Source: Candidatus Cyanaurora vandensis
Lineage (GTDB): Bacteria > Cyanobacteriota > Cyanobacteriia > Gloeobacterales > Anthocerotibacteraceae
Direction of reading: 5' to 3'
DNA length: 36,800 nucleotides
NCBI RefSeq assembly: GCF_013285555.1
Contig: NZ_JAAXLT010000154.1
Coordinates: 1-36,800 of the forward strand
Positions within the stretch are counted from its first letter, which is position 1, and the number at the start of each line of letters is the position of its first letter. Both the position numbers and the translations under genes were made by a program. The notes below the pieces were generated by a model that saw only the letters and a list, made by a program, of their open reading frames with translations, ran no database searches and was not told the DNA's origin. Below, piece by piece: positions 16,678 to 23,843 of this stretch.

Positions 16678-17604
16678 ATGGAGAGATATAAAACAAGCCA
16701 GCCCGTTTTTGTTCAACTGTTGCGCGAGGGTCTAGTCGAGTCAGTCCATCAAGTCCATGTGGTGGTGACCGATACCCGAGGCCGCGTCTTAGCGCAGGCG
16801 GGAGACGCGAACCTCCCGGTTTTTGCCCGCTCCGCGCTCAAGCCTTTTCAGGCATTGGCGGTATTACGGGCCGGGGTCCAACTGGCGGAGCCGGGACTGG
16901 CGACCCTATGTAGTTCCCATAACGGAGATATCCAGCACTGCCGTGAGGTTTTTAACTTACTCTGGCAAGCCGATCTAGACGCGAGTAACCTCGCTTGTCC
17001 GGTCCCAGCGGGGACAAATTCCGTCTTGGCCCACAACTGTTCGGGGAAACACGCCGGGATGCTCTTGGCCTGTCAAGCCCAGGGCTGGCCCTTGCCGGAA
17101 TACACTAACCCCCGCCATCCTCTACAACAATTTATCGGCAAACTTCTGAGTGAGTTGCTGGGTCTCCCGATGGCGGAACTGATTGTCGCCCGTGACGACT
17201 GCGGGGCACCGACCTATCAAGTCCCGCTCAGCCAATTGGCCCGCCTCTATGCCCGTCTCTCCGGTGGAGAGTATGCCCAGATGGAAGCAATCGCCCGCGC
17301 CATGACCAATCATCCCGGACGAGTAGCGGGGGTGGACCGTTTCGATACCTTGTTGATGGAGATGACCCAGGATCTCGTCAGTAAAGGCGGGGCGGAGGGG
17401 GTCCAGTGTATCGCCGGACGGGGCATGGGACTCGCCGTCAAAGTCACCGATGGCGCCGAGCGGGCTAAGTATCCGGTGGTCATCCACCTATTACGGCAGT
17501 TGGGCTGGCTCGATCCCAGTGCCGCCCAGACCCTCTGGGACCGTTTCACCACTGTGGAACCCTACAAACGATTGGAATTATTAGGGGATCTAGAAATTAT
17601 TTAA
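16678..17604 (+). CDS. L-asparaginase, class 3 (asparaginase II / ReAV-like family)
   Basis: A 308-residue protein of the asparaginase family exemplified by the Rhizobium etli thermolabile enzyme. Key features are the SxxK pair Ser52-Lys55 (RSALKPFQAL), SSHNGD, HNCSGKHAGML, RDDCGAPTYQ and MTNHPGRVAG. It is unrelated in fold to the Ntn-type asparaginase at 2980. It hydrolyses asparagine to aspartate and ammonia in the cytosol. It follows the EamA transporter gene closely and may share its transcript. Length fits the family (about 310-340 aa), with a slightly short C-terminus. Confidence 0.9.
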   Translation: MERYKTSQPVFVQLLREGLVESVHQVHVVVTDTRGRVLAQAGDANLPVFARSALKPFQALAVLRAGVQLAEPGLATLCSSHNGDIQHCREVFNLLWQADLDASNLACPVPAGTNSVLAHNCSGKHAGMLLACQAQGWPLPEYTNPRHPLQQFIGKLLSELLGLPMAELIVARDDCGAPTYQVPLSQLARLYARLSGGEYAQMEAIARAMTNHPGRVAGVDRFDTLLMEMTQDLVSKGGAEGVQCIAGRGMGLAVKVTDGAERAKYPVVIHLLRQLGWLDPSAAQTLWDRFTTVEPYKRLELLGDLEII

Positions 17605-17637
17605 TAGAGAGAAGCAACACCTTTTAAGGAGAGAGCG

Positions 17638-17832
17638 ATGGGTCTCGTGTTTTATTACGCTCCTAGGTCTACCGCGAGCGTCACTGAAGCGGTGCTTGGC
17701 ATCCCGTGTGAGCGCGTGAAGCTCGACATCCAGGCCGGCGACACCCAGCAGCCAGACTTCCTCAAGGTCAACCCGAACGGGCGGGTTCCCGTGATTGTGC
17801 ATGAAGGTTACACCCCATCAATCTTTACTTGA
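17638..17832 (+). pseudogene. truncated glutathione S-transferase (N-terminal domain only)
   Basis: A 64-codon frame with a strong AAGGAGAG site and ATG 17638. It reads FYYAPRSTASVTEAVLGIPC, then KLDIQAGDTQQPDFLKVNPN and GRVPVIVHEG, the thioredoxin-like glutathione-binding half of a GST. After HEG the family continues with an ESxAI glutathione-contact motif, but here four unrelated residues and a stop follow. Full GSTs are about 200 aa, so the C-terminal helical domain is gone. The remaining DNA to 17865 shows no continuation in any frame I could follow. It is a deletion remnant behind the asparaginase gene. Confidence 0.75.
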
Positions 17833-17865
17833 AATGCCTGAGTAAGCTGCTTTCAGAAACAGTGA

Positions 17866-18108
17866 CTACTGATTAGCCCCGAACCACTGAAACTTAGTTG
17901 GCACTGGGTCTACACCGCCGGGATGCAAAGGATGACAGCGGCAAATCCGGCTGGCCCCGAGCCAAGTCCCGCGTAGCGCACCATGTCGCTCAATGGCCTC
18001 TAGAGTGTATTGAGAGCAGGTGGGATAAAATCGGCAGTGCGGACCCAAGAGGGGCGAAATCCCTTTTTGGTAGAGCCGGATGAGCGAGACGAGCGGGGAT
18101 TTTGGCAC
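17866..18108 (-). CDS. yidD: YidD-type membrane protein insertion efficiency factor
   Basis: An 80-residue protein with [39 protein letters not shown] and [10 protein letters not shown], the full YidD signature including its conserved cysteines. It assists the YidC insertase at the inner membrane. GTG 18108 gives a family-length product. The frame is open to an ATG at 18216, but that would overlap btpA and add atypical sequence. It usually sits in the rnpA-yidC cluster; here it is alone, divergent from btpA with about 50 bases between starts. Confidence 0.85.
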   Translation of the reverse strand: MPKSPLVSLIRLYQKGISPLLGPHCRFYPTCSQYTLEAIERHGALRGTWLGASRICRCHPLHPGGVDPVPTKFQWFGANQ

Positions 18109-18159
18109 AGCGGTGGTAAACTTATCGCCGGGACTTACTTCAGTGTATCGAGTGACCCT

Positions 18160-18996
18160 GTGAATTGGCTGGCTCAAGTTTTTACGAAACCCGCCCCGGT
18201 GATTGGGGTGGTCCATCTGTTGCCCCTCCCCGGCTCGCCCCGGTGGGGCGGCTCCTTGACCCAGGTTTTAGCGCGGGCGGAGCAGGAGGCGACGGCTCTG
18301 GCGACCGGGGGCGCGGACGGGATTATTCTGGAGAATTTCAACGATGCACCTTTCACTAAGGGGCAAGTGGACCCGGCGGTGGTGAGTGCGATGAGTCTGG
18401 CGGTGCGTCGGGTCCGTCAACTGACCCATTTACCGATTGGCATCAATGTCCTGCGTAATGATGCCTACAGTGCGATGGCGATTGCCTGTTGTACGGAGGC
18501 GGCTTTTATCCGGGTGAATGTGTTGACGGGGGTGACGGTGACGGACCAAGGGTTGATTGAGGGCTGTGCCCACGAACTGCTGCGCTACCGCCGTCATCTC
18601 GGTTGTGATGTGAAAATCCTGGCGGATGTGTATGTCAAGCATGGGATGCCCCTCGCCCCGGTGGGCTTGGTCCAACAGGCCCAAGAGACAATTGAACGGG
18701 GACTCGCCGATGGCATTATCCTCTCCGGTCCCATGACGGGTCATCCCCCGGCGGTGAGCGACCTGCAAGCAATTCATAAAATTGCGCCCGGTGTACCCGT
18801 ATTCATTGGTTCGGGAGCAACTCCAGAGAATATCGGGCAACTGTTGCCCTGGTGTGATGGTGTGATTGTCGCCAGTGCCCTCAAACGCCACGGTCAGCCC
18901 CAACAAGCCATTGACCCGATTCGCGTCCAACGTTTTGTTGAGACCGCCCAGCACGTACTACATCCTGAGGCCGTGGAATCCCTCCCATCAGAGTAG
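18160..18996 (+). CDS. btpA: photosystem I biogenesis protein BtpA
   Basis: A 278-residue TIM-barrel-like protein. [18 protein letters not shown] near the N-terminus, [44 protein letters not shown] and [10 protein letters not shown] are BtpA family blocks. In cyanobacteria BtpA stabilises the photosystem I reaction-centre proteins at the thylakoid surface. GTG 18160 gives the expected short leader before [16 protein letters not shown]; the open frame back to 18010 overlaps yidD and is unlikely. Confidence 0.92.
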   Translation: MNWLAQVFTKPAPVIGVVHLLPLPGSPRWGGSLTQVLARAEQEATALATGGADGIILENFNDAPFTKGQVDPAVVSAMSLAVRRVRQLTHLPIGINVLRNDAYSAMAIACCTEAAFIRVNVLTGVTVTDQGLIEGCAHELLRYRRHLGCDVKILADVYVKHGMPLAPVGLVQQAQETIERGLADGIILSGPMTGHPPAVSDLQAIHKIAPGVPVFIGSGATPENIGQLLPWCDGVIVASALKRHGQPQQAIDPIRVQRFVETAQHVLHPEAVESLPSE

Positions 18997-19007
18997 GGCC
19001 GAGTTTC

Positions 19008-19034
19008 AAACCCGCCCCTACCGGGTTTATTATT
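19008..19034 (+). terminator. intrinsic terminator after btpA
   Basis: AAACCCG (19008-19014) pairs with CGGGTTT (19022-19028) around CCCCTAC, followed by ATTATT. It begins 12 bases after the btpA stop. The tail is not a pure T-run, so efficiency is uncertain. Confidence 0.55.
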
Positions 19035-19057
19035 GGAGAATCCTAAGTTGAATCCCG

Positions 19058-20080
19058 ATGTTTCAAAAATTTTGGCTTTGCATACTTTTAATCAGTTTAG
19101 CCCCGCCAGTTCTAGCTCAACTCACCTTCCAGACCTGGTTGGAGGATGTAAAAAAACGAGTTGATACCTTCTTGAGTCCGCCTCGTCCTTATTTCCGTGA
19201 ATTCGGGTCTCCCCAGAATGAGAGCGAAACTATTTTAGCTTTGTATATTGAGCCCTCCGGTAAGCTGGCTGCTGTATACATACAAAAGCCCTCAACCGTT
19301 GCCGGGATGGATCAAGCTACCCTTGCAGCAGTTCGACAAGCCGCACCCTTCGCACCCCTTCCTCCAGGTATAACGAACGTTGAAATTATGATTAAGTTAA
19401 ATATTCTAATTGACTCTGCTAAGTATATCGATCCTAACGACACAAGAGATGAACAGCTAAATAGACAAACAGAGAAGCTAGCCTTAGCCGAGAAGCAGTG
19501 TACTCAGGATGTCGAGAAGTCAGCCCGTGAAGCACTCATTACCTACGCAACCCAGCCGGATGATGCTTCAGCCCTGAACCTCTTGACCTCTCAAGTTAAG
19601 GCTGGACAATGGGAACAAATACTCAGCACAGGCTCCCTACTCGAAGGTCTTTATCCCAACCGCAGGATTAGGCTCTACCGTAGCCAAGCCCTCTTTATGA
19701 CAGGGAAACTCGATGAAGCTCTGAAATTACTAACCCAGCGGGCACCTTGGCAAAGCCCGGATGAACAAGCCATCTACGCAGCAGATTACCTAGACCTCGA
19801 AGGGAAAATCCGTTACGAATTGGGTCAAGTCCCGGAAGCTATCGCTCGTTGGGAACAGGCTTTGGCTCAAGCACGGCCCCCTGAAAAGCCCCGACTCCAG
19901 TTTTTGCTCAAACTCGTAAAAGGAGAACCCAATTGGCAAGTAGATGAGGCAAAGCACAACAGCCTCTATCGTCGGTGTGCCAACCGTAAACCCCTTGGTC
20001 AAACCCTCTCGGGTAAGCTCGCTCAGAAATACCAACAAGCTAAACTAAAACAGCCGCAGACCGTTACGCCGATCCACTGA
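19058..20080 (+). CDS. exported protein with TonB C-terminal-like domain and TPR region
   Basis: A 340-residue protein. A signal peptide (FWLCILLISLAPPVLA) is predicted to be cleaved after Ala20. Residues about 50-125 (ETILALYIEPSGKLAAVYIQ, MDQATLAAVRQAAPFAPLPP) look like a TonB C-terminal or TonB-box-like periplasmic fold. Residues about 170-280 contain tetratricopeptide-like helices (LYRSQALFMTGKLDEALKLL, GQVPEAIARWEQAL). No membrane anchor remains after cleavage, so it is probably periplasmic. Its function is unknown. The base composition is a little AT-richer than the flanking genes. Confidence 0.65.
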   Translation: MFQKFWLCILLISLAPPVLAQLTFQTWLEDVKKRVDTFLSPPRPYFREFGSPQNESETILALYIEPSGKLAAVYIQKPSTVAGMDQATLAAVRQAAPFAPLPPGITNVEIMIKLNILIDSAKYIDPNDTRDEQLNRQTEKLALAEKQCTQDVEKSAREALITYATQPDDASALNLLTSQVKAGQWEQILSTGSLLEGLYPNRRIRLYRSQALFMTGKLDEALKLLTQRAPWQSPDEQAIYAADYLDLEGKIRYELGQVPEAIARWEQALAQARPPEKPRLQFLLKLVKGEPNWQVDEAKHNSLYRRCANRKPLGQTLSGKLAQKYQQAKLKQPQTVTPIH

Positions 20081-20162
20081 GATTAACATCAGTCTAAAGA
20101 CGATTTTTAAGCACCCCTAAACTGTCTTTGGGTAGAGTGACTTGAGCCTCGTCGGTGTCAGC

Positions 20163-20267
20163 ATGAGTGAAGAGCGTTGTTCTGACGTTCCCAGTCATTA
20201 CCAAATAACCTGGGTGGAAGAAGAGTCTTTTTACTCCTATTCTACATCGGGTAAGGAGACACCATGA
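20163..20267 (+). CDS. 34-codon leader ORF upstream of the DUF2382 gene
   Basis: ATG 20163 opens a 34-codon frame, rich in Glu, Ser and Tyr, with one Trp and one Cys. Its TGA (20265-20267) interlocks with the ATG of the next gene as ATGA. The AAGGAG site serving the downstream gene lies inside this frame. There is only a weak ribosome-binding site before it. The exact stop/start overlap suggests a coupled leader peptide, but chance is possible for a frame this short. The product is unrecognised. Confidence 0.3.
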   Translation: MSEERCSDVPSHYQITWVEEESFYSYSTSGKETP

Positions 20268-21166
20268 ATAGCAATCCCAATCCCATACGTACCGAGCGCA
20301 GTACGGTAGCTGGACTTTTTTCAGACTCCATGCAGGCTGAGTCCGCCATCCATGATCTTCAAGCCGCCGGGTTTTCGCTGAGTCAGATCCAAGTTGCCAT
20401 GCGTGACCGTTCCGAGCAACAACGGCTAATTGACAACACCGGGACTAAAGCCACCGCCACGATGGGTAGTAGTACCAGCGGCGGGATCTTGGGGAGCATT
20501 GTTAACTTTTTCACCCATGACAGCGACACCGGGAACCGCTTTTATGATTCGTTGGTTAGCTCTGGGTTGAATGAAGATGAAGCACGTTACTTTGAGGGTA
20601 GATTGCACGGTAACAATGTGTTGGTTGTGGTCAATGGCGTAACCCAAGGAATGCAAGTCTTGGGCATTCTTGAAAAGCACGGGGCGGACCTAGGCACGGT
20701 GACCATTGATACTCCTTCTGCGCCCATGGCTGCCCCCAAACCAACGACCACGACCACCGATGACCGCGAACGGATTCAACTGCGCCAAGAAGAACTGAAT
20801 GTCCGCCTAGAGCGGGTGGAGAGCGGCGAAGTCCGCATCCGTAAGGAAGTGATTACCGAGAACAAGACCATTGAAGTACCCGTAACCCACGAGGAGTTGG
20901 TGATTGAACGCCATCCAGTGAACCGGGTCGAGTCCACCACCGCTGACTTTAACAACGCTGAAGAGATCCGCATCCCCCTCAGCGAAGACCAAATCCGGGT
21001 GGAGAAGCGGGCCGTTGTGACTGAAGAAGTCATGGTGGGCAAACGCGAAGTCCAGGAACAAGAAACTGTCCAGGACACTGTGCGCCGCGAAGAAATCCGT
21101 ATCGAGACCGAAGGCGAAGTGGATATGCGCGACCGCCGCTCCACCGATCCCACCGTGCGCCCCTAG
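20264..21166 (+). CDS. stress protein with GSP17M-like N-terminal and DUF2382 C-terminal domains
   Basis: A 300-residue protein. Residues about 12-150 (VAGLFSDSMQAESAIHDLQA, NNVLVVVNG) form a general-stress-protein-17M/ferredoxin-like domain. Residues about 168-290 are DUF2382 (IQLRQEELNVRLERVESGEV, RKEVITENKTIEVPVTHEEL, PLSEDQIRVEKRAVVTEEV), a charged repeat domain of beta-hairpins. Paralogues are induced by desiccation, salt or heat in cyanobacteria and Deinococcus, with no known reaction. AAGGAG precedes ATG 20264. The related gene at 21214 follows after a 47-base spacer that holds a hairpin. Confidence 0.85.
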   Translation: MNSNPNPIRTERSTVAGLFSDSMQAESAIHDLQAAGFSLSQIQVAMRDRSEQQRLIDNTGTKATATMGSSTSGGILGSIVNFFTHDSDTGNRFYDSLVSSGLNEDEARYFEGRLHGNNVLVVVNGVTQGMQVLGILEKHGADLGTVTIDTPSAPMAAPKPTTTTTDDRERIQLRQEELNVRLERVESGEVRIRKEVITENKTIEVPVTHEELVIERHPVNRVESTTADFNNAEEIRIPLSEDQIRVEKRAVVTEEVMVGKREVQEQETVQDTVRREEIRIETEGEVDMRDRRSTDPTVRP

Positions 21167-21172
21167 CTAGTC

Positions 21173-21190
21173 TGGCCCCTGCGGGGGCCA
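21173..21190 (+). promoter_or_regulatory. intercistronic hairpin between the two stress genes
   Basis: TGGCCCC (21173-21179) pairs perfectly with GGGGCCA (21184-21190) around a TGCG tetraloop. There is no T-run, so it looks like an mRNA-stabilising or processing hairpin rather than a terminator. It would allow different levels of the two products from one transcript. Confidence 0.5.
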
Positions 21191-21213
21191 CTTACCCCAC
21201 CCTGGAGCCACCC

Positions 21214-21714
21214 ATGAACCCCAATCACCCCGACCAACCCTCGCTCTACAGCGCGACCCGCGACCGTGCCCAGCCGCCATTGTTGCAACGGGATATCGCA
21301 GCAGCAGTTTTCCCGGACCAAGCCCAGGCCCAAGCCGCCTATGACCAGCTAAGAAATCTCTCTTTTGAGCGTACCCAAGTGGGGATCGCCATGGCAGACC
21401 CTACTGCTCAAGGGAATTTCATTGCCCGGACGGGGGGACGCGGGACGGTGGTCTCAGGGGCTAACGATGCGGGGGCAGGCTTAGTGGATGGTCTGGCCCG
21501 GTCTTTCGATGGTGACCGTCTCAAAACCGATAGCCTATTGGATGTTTTGGTCAATGCGGGCTACGACGAAGGCGAAGTGGCGATGTTTAGGGCTAGTCTC
21601 AATGCGGGCGGGGTCCTATTGACCATCAGTAACCCCGGCTCTCGTCACAAAGAAGCCCTCGACATCTTAGAACACCTCGGCGGCACGACCCTCCGCAACC
21701 ATCCCCGCTCCTAA
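21214..21714 (+). CDS. GSP17M-like stress protein (paralogue of the preceding N-terminal domain)
   Basis: A 166-residue soluble protein: DIAAAVFPDQAQAQAAYDQL, RTQVGIAMAD and DSLLDVLVNAGYDEGEVAMF, then GGVLLTISNP. It matches the order of strands and helices in the N-terminal domain of the DUF2382 gene just upstream (NxDEARYFEG versus DEGEVAMFRA; VLVVVNG versus VLLTISN). It lacks the DUF2382 part. It likely arose by partial duplication and is co-regulated with its neighbour. Function is unknown beyond the stress association of the family. Confidence 0.75.
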   Translation: MNPNHPDQPSLYSATRDRAQPPLLQRDIAAAVFPDQAQAQAAYDQLRNLSFERTQVGIAMADPTAQGNFIARTGGRGTVVSGANDAGAGLVDGLARSFDGDRLKTDSLLDVLVNAGYDEGEVAMFRASLNAGGVLLTISNPGSRHKEALDILEHLGGTTLRNHPRS

Positions 21715-21721
21715 AATAAAG

Positions 21722-21743
21722 AGGCCCTGACCGGGGCCTTTTT
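21722..21743 (+). terminator. intrinsic terminator after the stress-gene pair
   Basis: AGGCCC (21722-21727) pairs with GGGCCT (21734-21739) and is followed by TTTT. It starts 8 bases past the stop codon and only 12 bases before the next start, so ridA must use a promoter overlapping this region or rely on read-through. Confidence 0.8.
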
Positions 21744-21754
21744 GTGAGGGAGTC

Positions 21755-22141
21755 ATGATGAGTCAGATTGAACGGATACAGGGGATTGGTAACCAGGGAC
21801 CCTACGCCCAAGGCGTAAGGGTGGGGGATTGGGTCTATACGAGTGGTCAGATCCCGATGGTCCCCACGACAGGCTTAGTCTTGACCGGACCGATTACCAT
21901 TCAGGCCCCCCAGGTTTTTGCCAATTTGCAAGCTGTCCTTGCTGAGTGTGGAGCCGACCTGACCCAAGTGGTCAAGGTAACGGTCTACCTCACAGACCTT
22001 GCCGATTTTGCTCAATTCAATGAAGTTTATGCCCAAGTCTTTGCTACCGACCGTCCGGCTCGCGCCTGTGTCCAGGTGGCAGCTCTGCCTCGGGGTGTTG
22101 CGGTGGAAGTAGAAGCAATTGCCTATACAGGCCGGGTTTAG
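21755..22141 (+). CDS. ridA: RidA-family reactive enamine/imine deaminase
   Basis: A 128-residue trimeric YjgF/RidA protein. NQGPYAQGVRVGDWVYTSGQ, ANLQAVLAECGADLTQVVKV, and RPARACVQVAALPRGVAVEV carry the family residues, with Arg103 and Glu120 forming the active pocket between subunits. It hydrolyses 2-aminoacrylate and related imines produced by PLP enzymes. Two adjacent ATGs make the start uncertain by one codon. Confidence 0.93.
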   Translation: MMSQIERIQGIGNQGPYAQGVRVGDWVYTSGQIPMVPTTGLVLTGPITIQAPQVFANLQAVLAECGADLTQVVKVTVYLTDLADFAQFNEVYAQVFATDRPARACVQVAALPRGVAVEVEAIAYTGRV

Positions 22142-22270
22142 CTGATTAGCTCTGCCAATTCCCTATAGACCGGGCAGGAGGGGGCTTTATGCCGCATCAT
22201 GTTAAGATCAACCCCGTGTTGAGGTAAGACCCTGCTTAGTTCACGCCCGTGGCCTCCCGGTGGGCTGGTC

Positions 22271-23101
22271 ATGCCCGAAGGCTCAAACCTAACCATGCCG
22301 ATCCAGCCTCCCGTCAACGTCATCATCATCGGCGGTGCCGAGGACAAAGAGAACGATAAGCTCATCCTTGCCAAGGTCTTCCAGGCGGCGGGGGGGCTTA
22401 AGGCTCGTATCCTCATTGTCCCGACAGCCTCGGCGGAACCGGAGCTATTGGGGGCGGTCTATGAGCAGCTTTTTATTGAGATGGGTGCCCAGTCCGTTGT
22501 GGTATTAGACCTGACGACCCGCGCCCAGGCGGACCTACCAGAGATGGAATGGCGGCTCAAGCAGGCGACCTGTGTATTTTTGACCGGGGGCGACCAAGTC
22601 CGGCTGACGACGATCCTGGCGCATACCCGGTTCAGTCGCGTGCTGCGGCAGTTGTGGGAAGAGCACCGTCTCTTGATTGCGGGGACCAGTGCTGGGGCGT
22701 CGGCCTTGGGCAGTTGCATGATTGCTTGGGGAACCAGTGGCGAGTCACCCAGCCGCAGTATTGTTGAGCTCGCGACGGGAATGGGGTTACTGCCCTCGCT
22801 CATCATTGACCAGCATTTTTTTAACCGCAATCGCTTGGCTCGTCTGATCGCGGCGGTGGCGGCTCATCCTACCTACTTGGGCATGGGGATTGACGAGAAT
22901 ACAGCGGTTTTGTTGGGGGCTGAGGGTTTATTTGAGGTGGTGGGTGAGGGCGCGGTCACGATTGTAGATGGCAGTCACCTCACCTACAGTAATGCTCTCT
23001 ACCTCAGCGAAGAGGCTCCCCTGAGTGTCTGTGACCTCAAAGTACATATTCTGGTCCATCAAGCCCGTTATCACATTGGTAAACGTCAGGTCCTGCGCTA
23101 G
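22271..23101 (+). CDS. cphB: cyanophycinase
   Basis: A 276-residue peptidase S51 enzyme with VNVIIIGGAEDKENDKLIL, PTASAEP, FLTGGDQVRL and nucleophile Ser140 in AGTSAGASALG, followed by SIVELATGMGLL, DQHFFNRNRLARL and GIDENTA. It cleaves cyanophycin (multi-L-arginyl-poly-L-aspartate) to beta-Asp-Arg dipeptides. Those are then split by isoaspartyl peptidases such as the one at 2980. Cyanophycin synthetase (cphA), often adjacent, is not in this window. An in-frame ATG at 22295 is an equally plausible start. Confidence 0.95.
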   Translation: MPEGSNLTMPIQPPVNVIIIGGAEDKENDKLILAKVFQAAGGLKARILIVPTASAEPELLGAVYEQLFIEMGAQSVVVLDLTTRAQADLPEMEWRLKQATCVFLTGGDQVRLTTILAHTRFSRVLRQLWEEHRLLIAGTSAGASALGSCMIAWGTSGESPSRSIVELATGMGLLPSLIIDQHFFNRNRLARLIAAVAAHPTYLGMGIDENTAVLLGAEGLFEVVGEGAVTIVDGSHLTYSNALYLSEEAPLSVCDLKVHILVHQARYHIGKRQVLR

Positions 23102-23223
23102 ATGGGTGTGCGGGCAAAGACTCTTTATACAAACTAATTTACTGTTCTGTTATGGATGCCGACCTACGCTGCTAGCTGCTTATGATGCATTAATCTAGTC
23201 CTTAGCTATGACACAATAAATAT

Positions 23224-23805
23224 ATGTTGCAAAATGTAAAGCCGATTCCCTGGTATCGTCTCAGTCATCACTGGCAAGCCACCCCCGAACAGATCCGTAC
23301 CGGGCTATCACAGTTGACTGGACCCTGGCAGATGTTGTTGCTGGGGGACGGAGCCGTAACGCGCCATTTACAACTCTTAACTGGGGCTGAGGTCACGGTG
23401 GATGTAGTAGCCATGGAGGCTACGACGGAGGATGACCAGGCTCCCCCTGAAGTGAGCGCGGTTCCCGGTCCACGTTTGCGCCGTCAGGTCTGGTTGATGG
23501 CTGGGGGAGAACGGCTGGCCTACGCGGTTTCCTGGTGGGGCATACAGTCGGTGGACCGCTACCTAGAGGACCGCAGCCTACCGATTTGGAAGAGTCTGGC
23601 AGTTAAACGTACCGAACATTTCCGGGATATCCGGGGGCTCGTCTGCGGTGAAGAACCGGCCCTTACCCACGCTTTTGGCGTCCCGGGTCAACTATGGGGC
23701 CGCTATTATCTCCTCTGGAGCCAAGGCCAACCCCTGACCTTGATCTATGAAGTCTTCTCCCCTCGATTGAATCATTACCTCGGTGAGCCCGCAAAAATGG
23801 GTTGA
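23224..23805 (+). CDS. chorismate lyase, Ycf21/DUF98 type
   Basis: A 193-residue protein of the cyanobacterial chorismate-pyruvate lyase family: LTGPWQMLLLGDGAVTRHLQ at about residues 31-50, RRQVWLMAGGERLAYAVSWW, and LWGRYYLLWSQGQPLTLIYE followed by VFSP. It makes 4-hydroxybenzoate, the head-group precursor of plastoquinone in cyanobacteria. It stands 38 bases before the (p)ppGpp synthetase on the same strand. Confidence 0.85.
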   Translation: MLQNVKPIPWYRLSHHWQATPEQIRTGLSQLTGPWQMLLLGDGAVTRHLQLLTGAEVTVDVVAMEATTEDDQAPPEVSAVPGPRLRRQVWLMAGGERLAYAVSWWGIQSVDRYLEDRSLPIWKSLAVKRTEHFRDIRGLVCGEEPALTHAFGVPGQLWGRYYLLWSQGQPLTLIYEVFSPRLNHYLGEPAKMG

Positions 23806-23843
23806 TACGTTACAATCGCAACACCCCATGGAAGTAGGTACCC

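Noticed and set aside
18109-18216. Longer yidD start at ATG 18216, and longer btpA frame from 18010
   Set aside because: The two extensions overlap each other on opposite strands, and both families start at the inner GTG codons (18108 and 18160).
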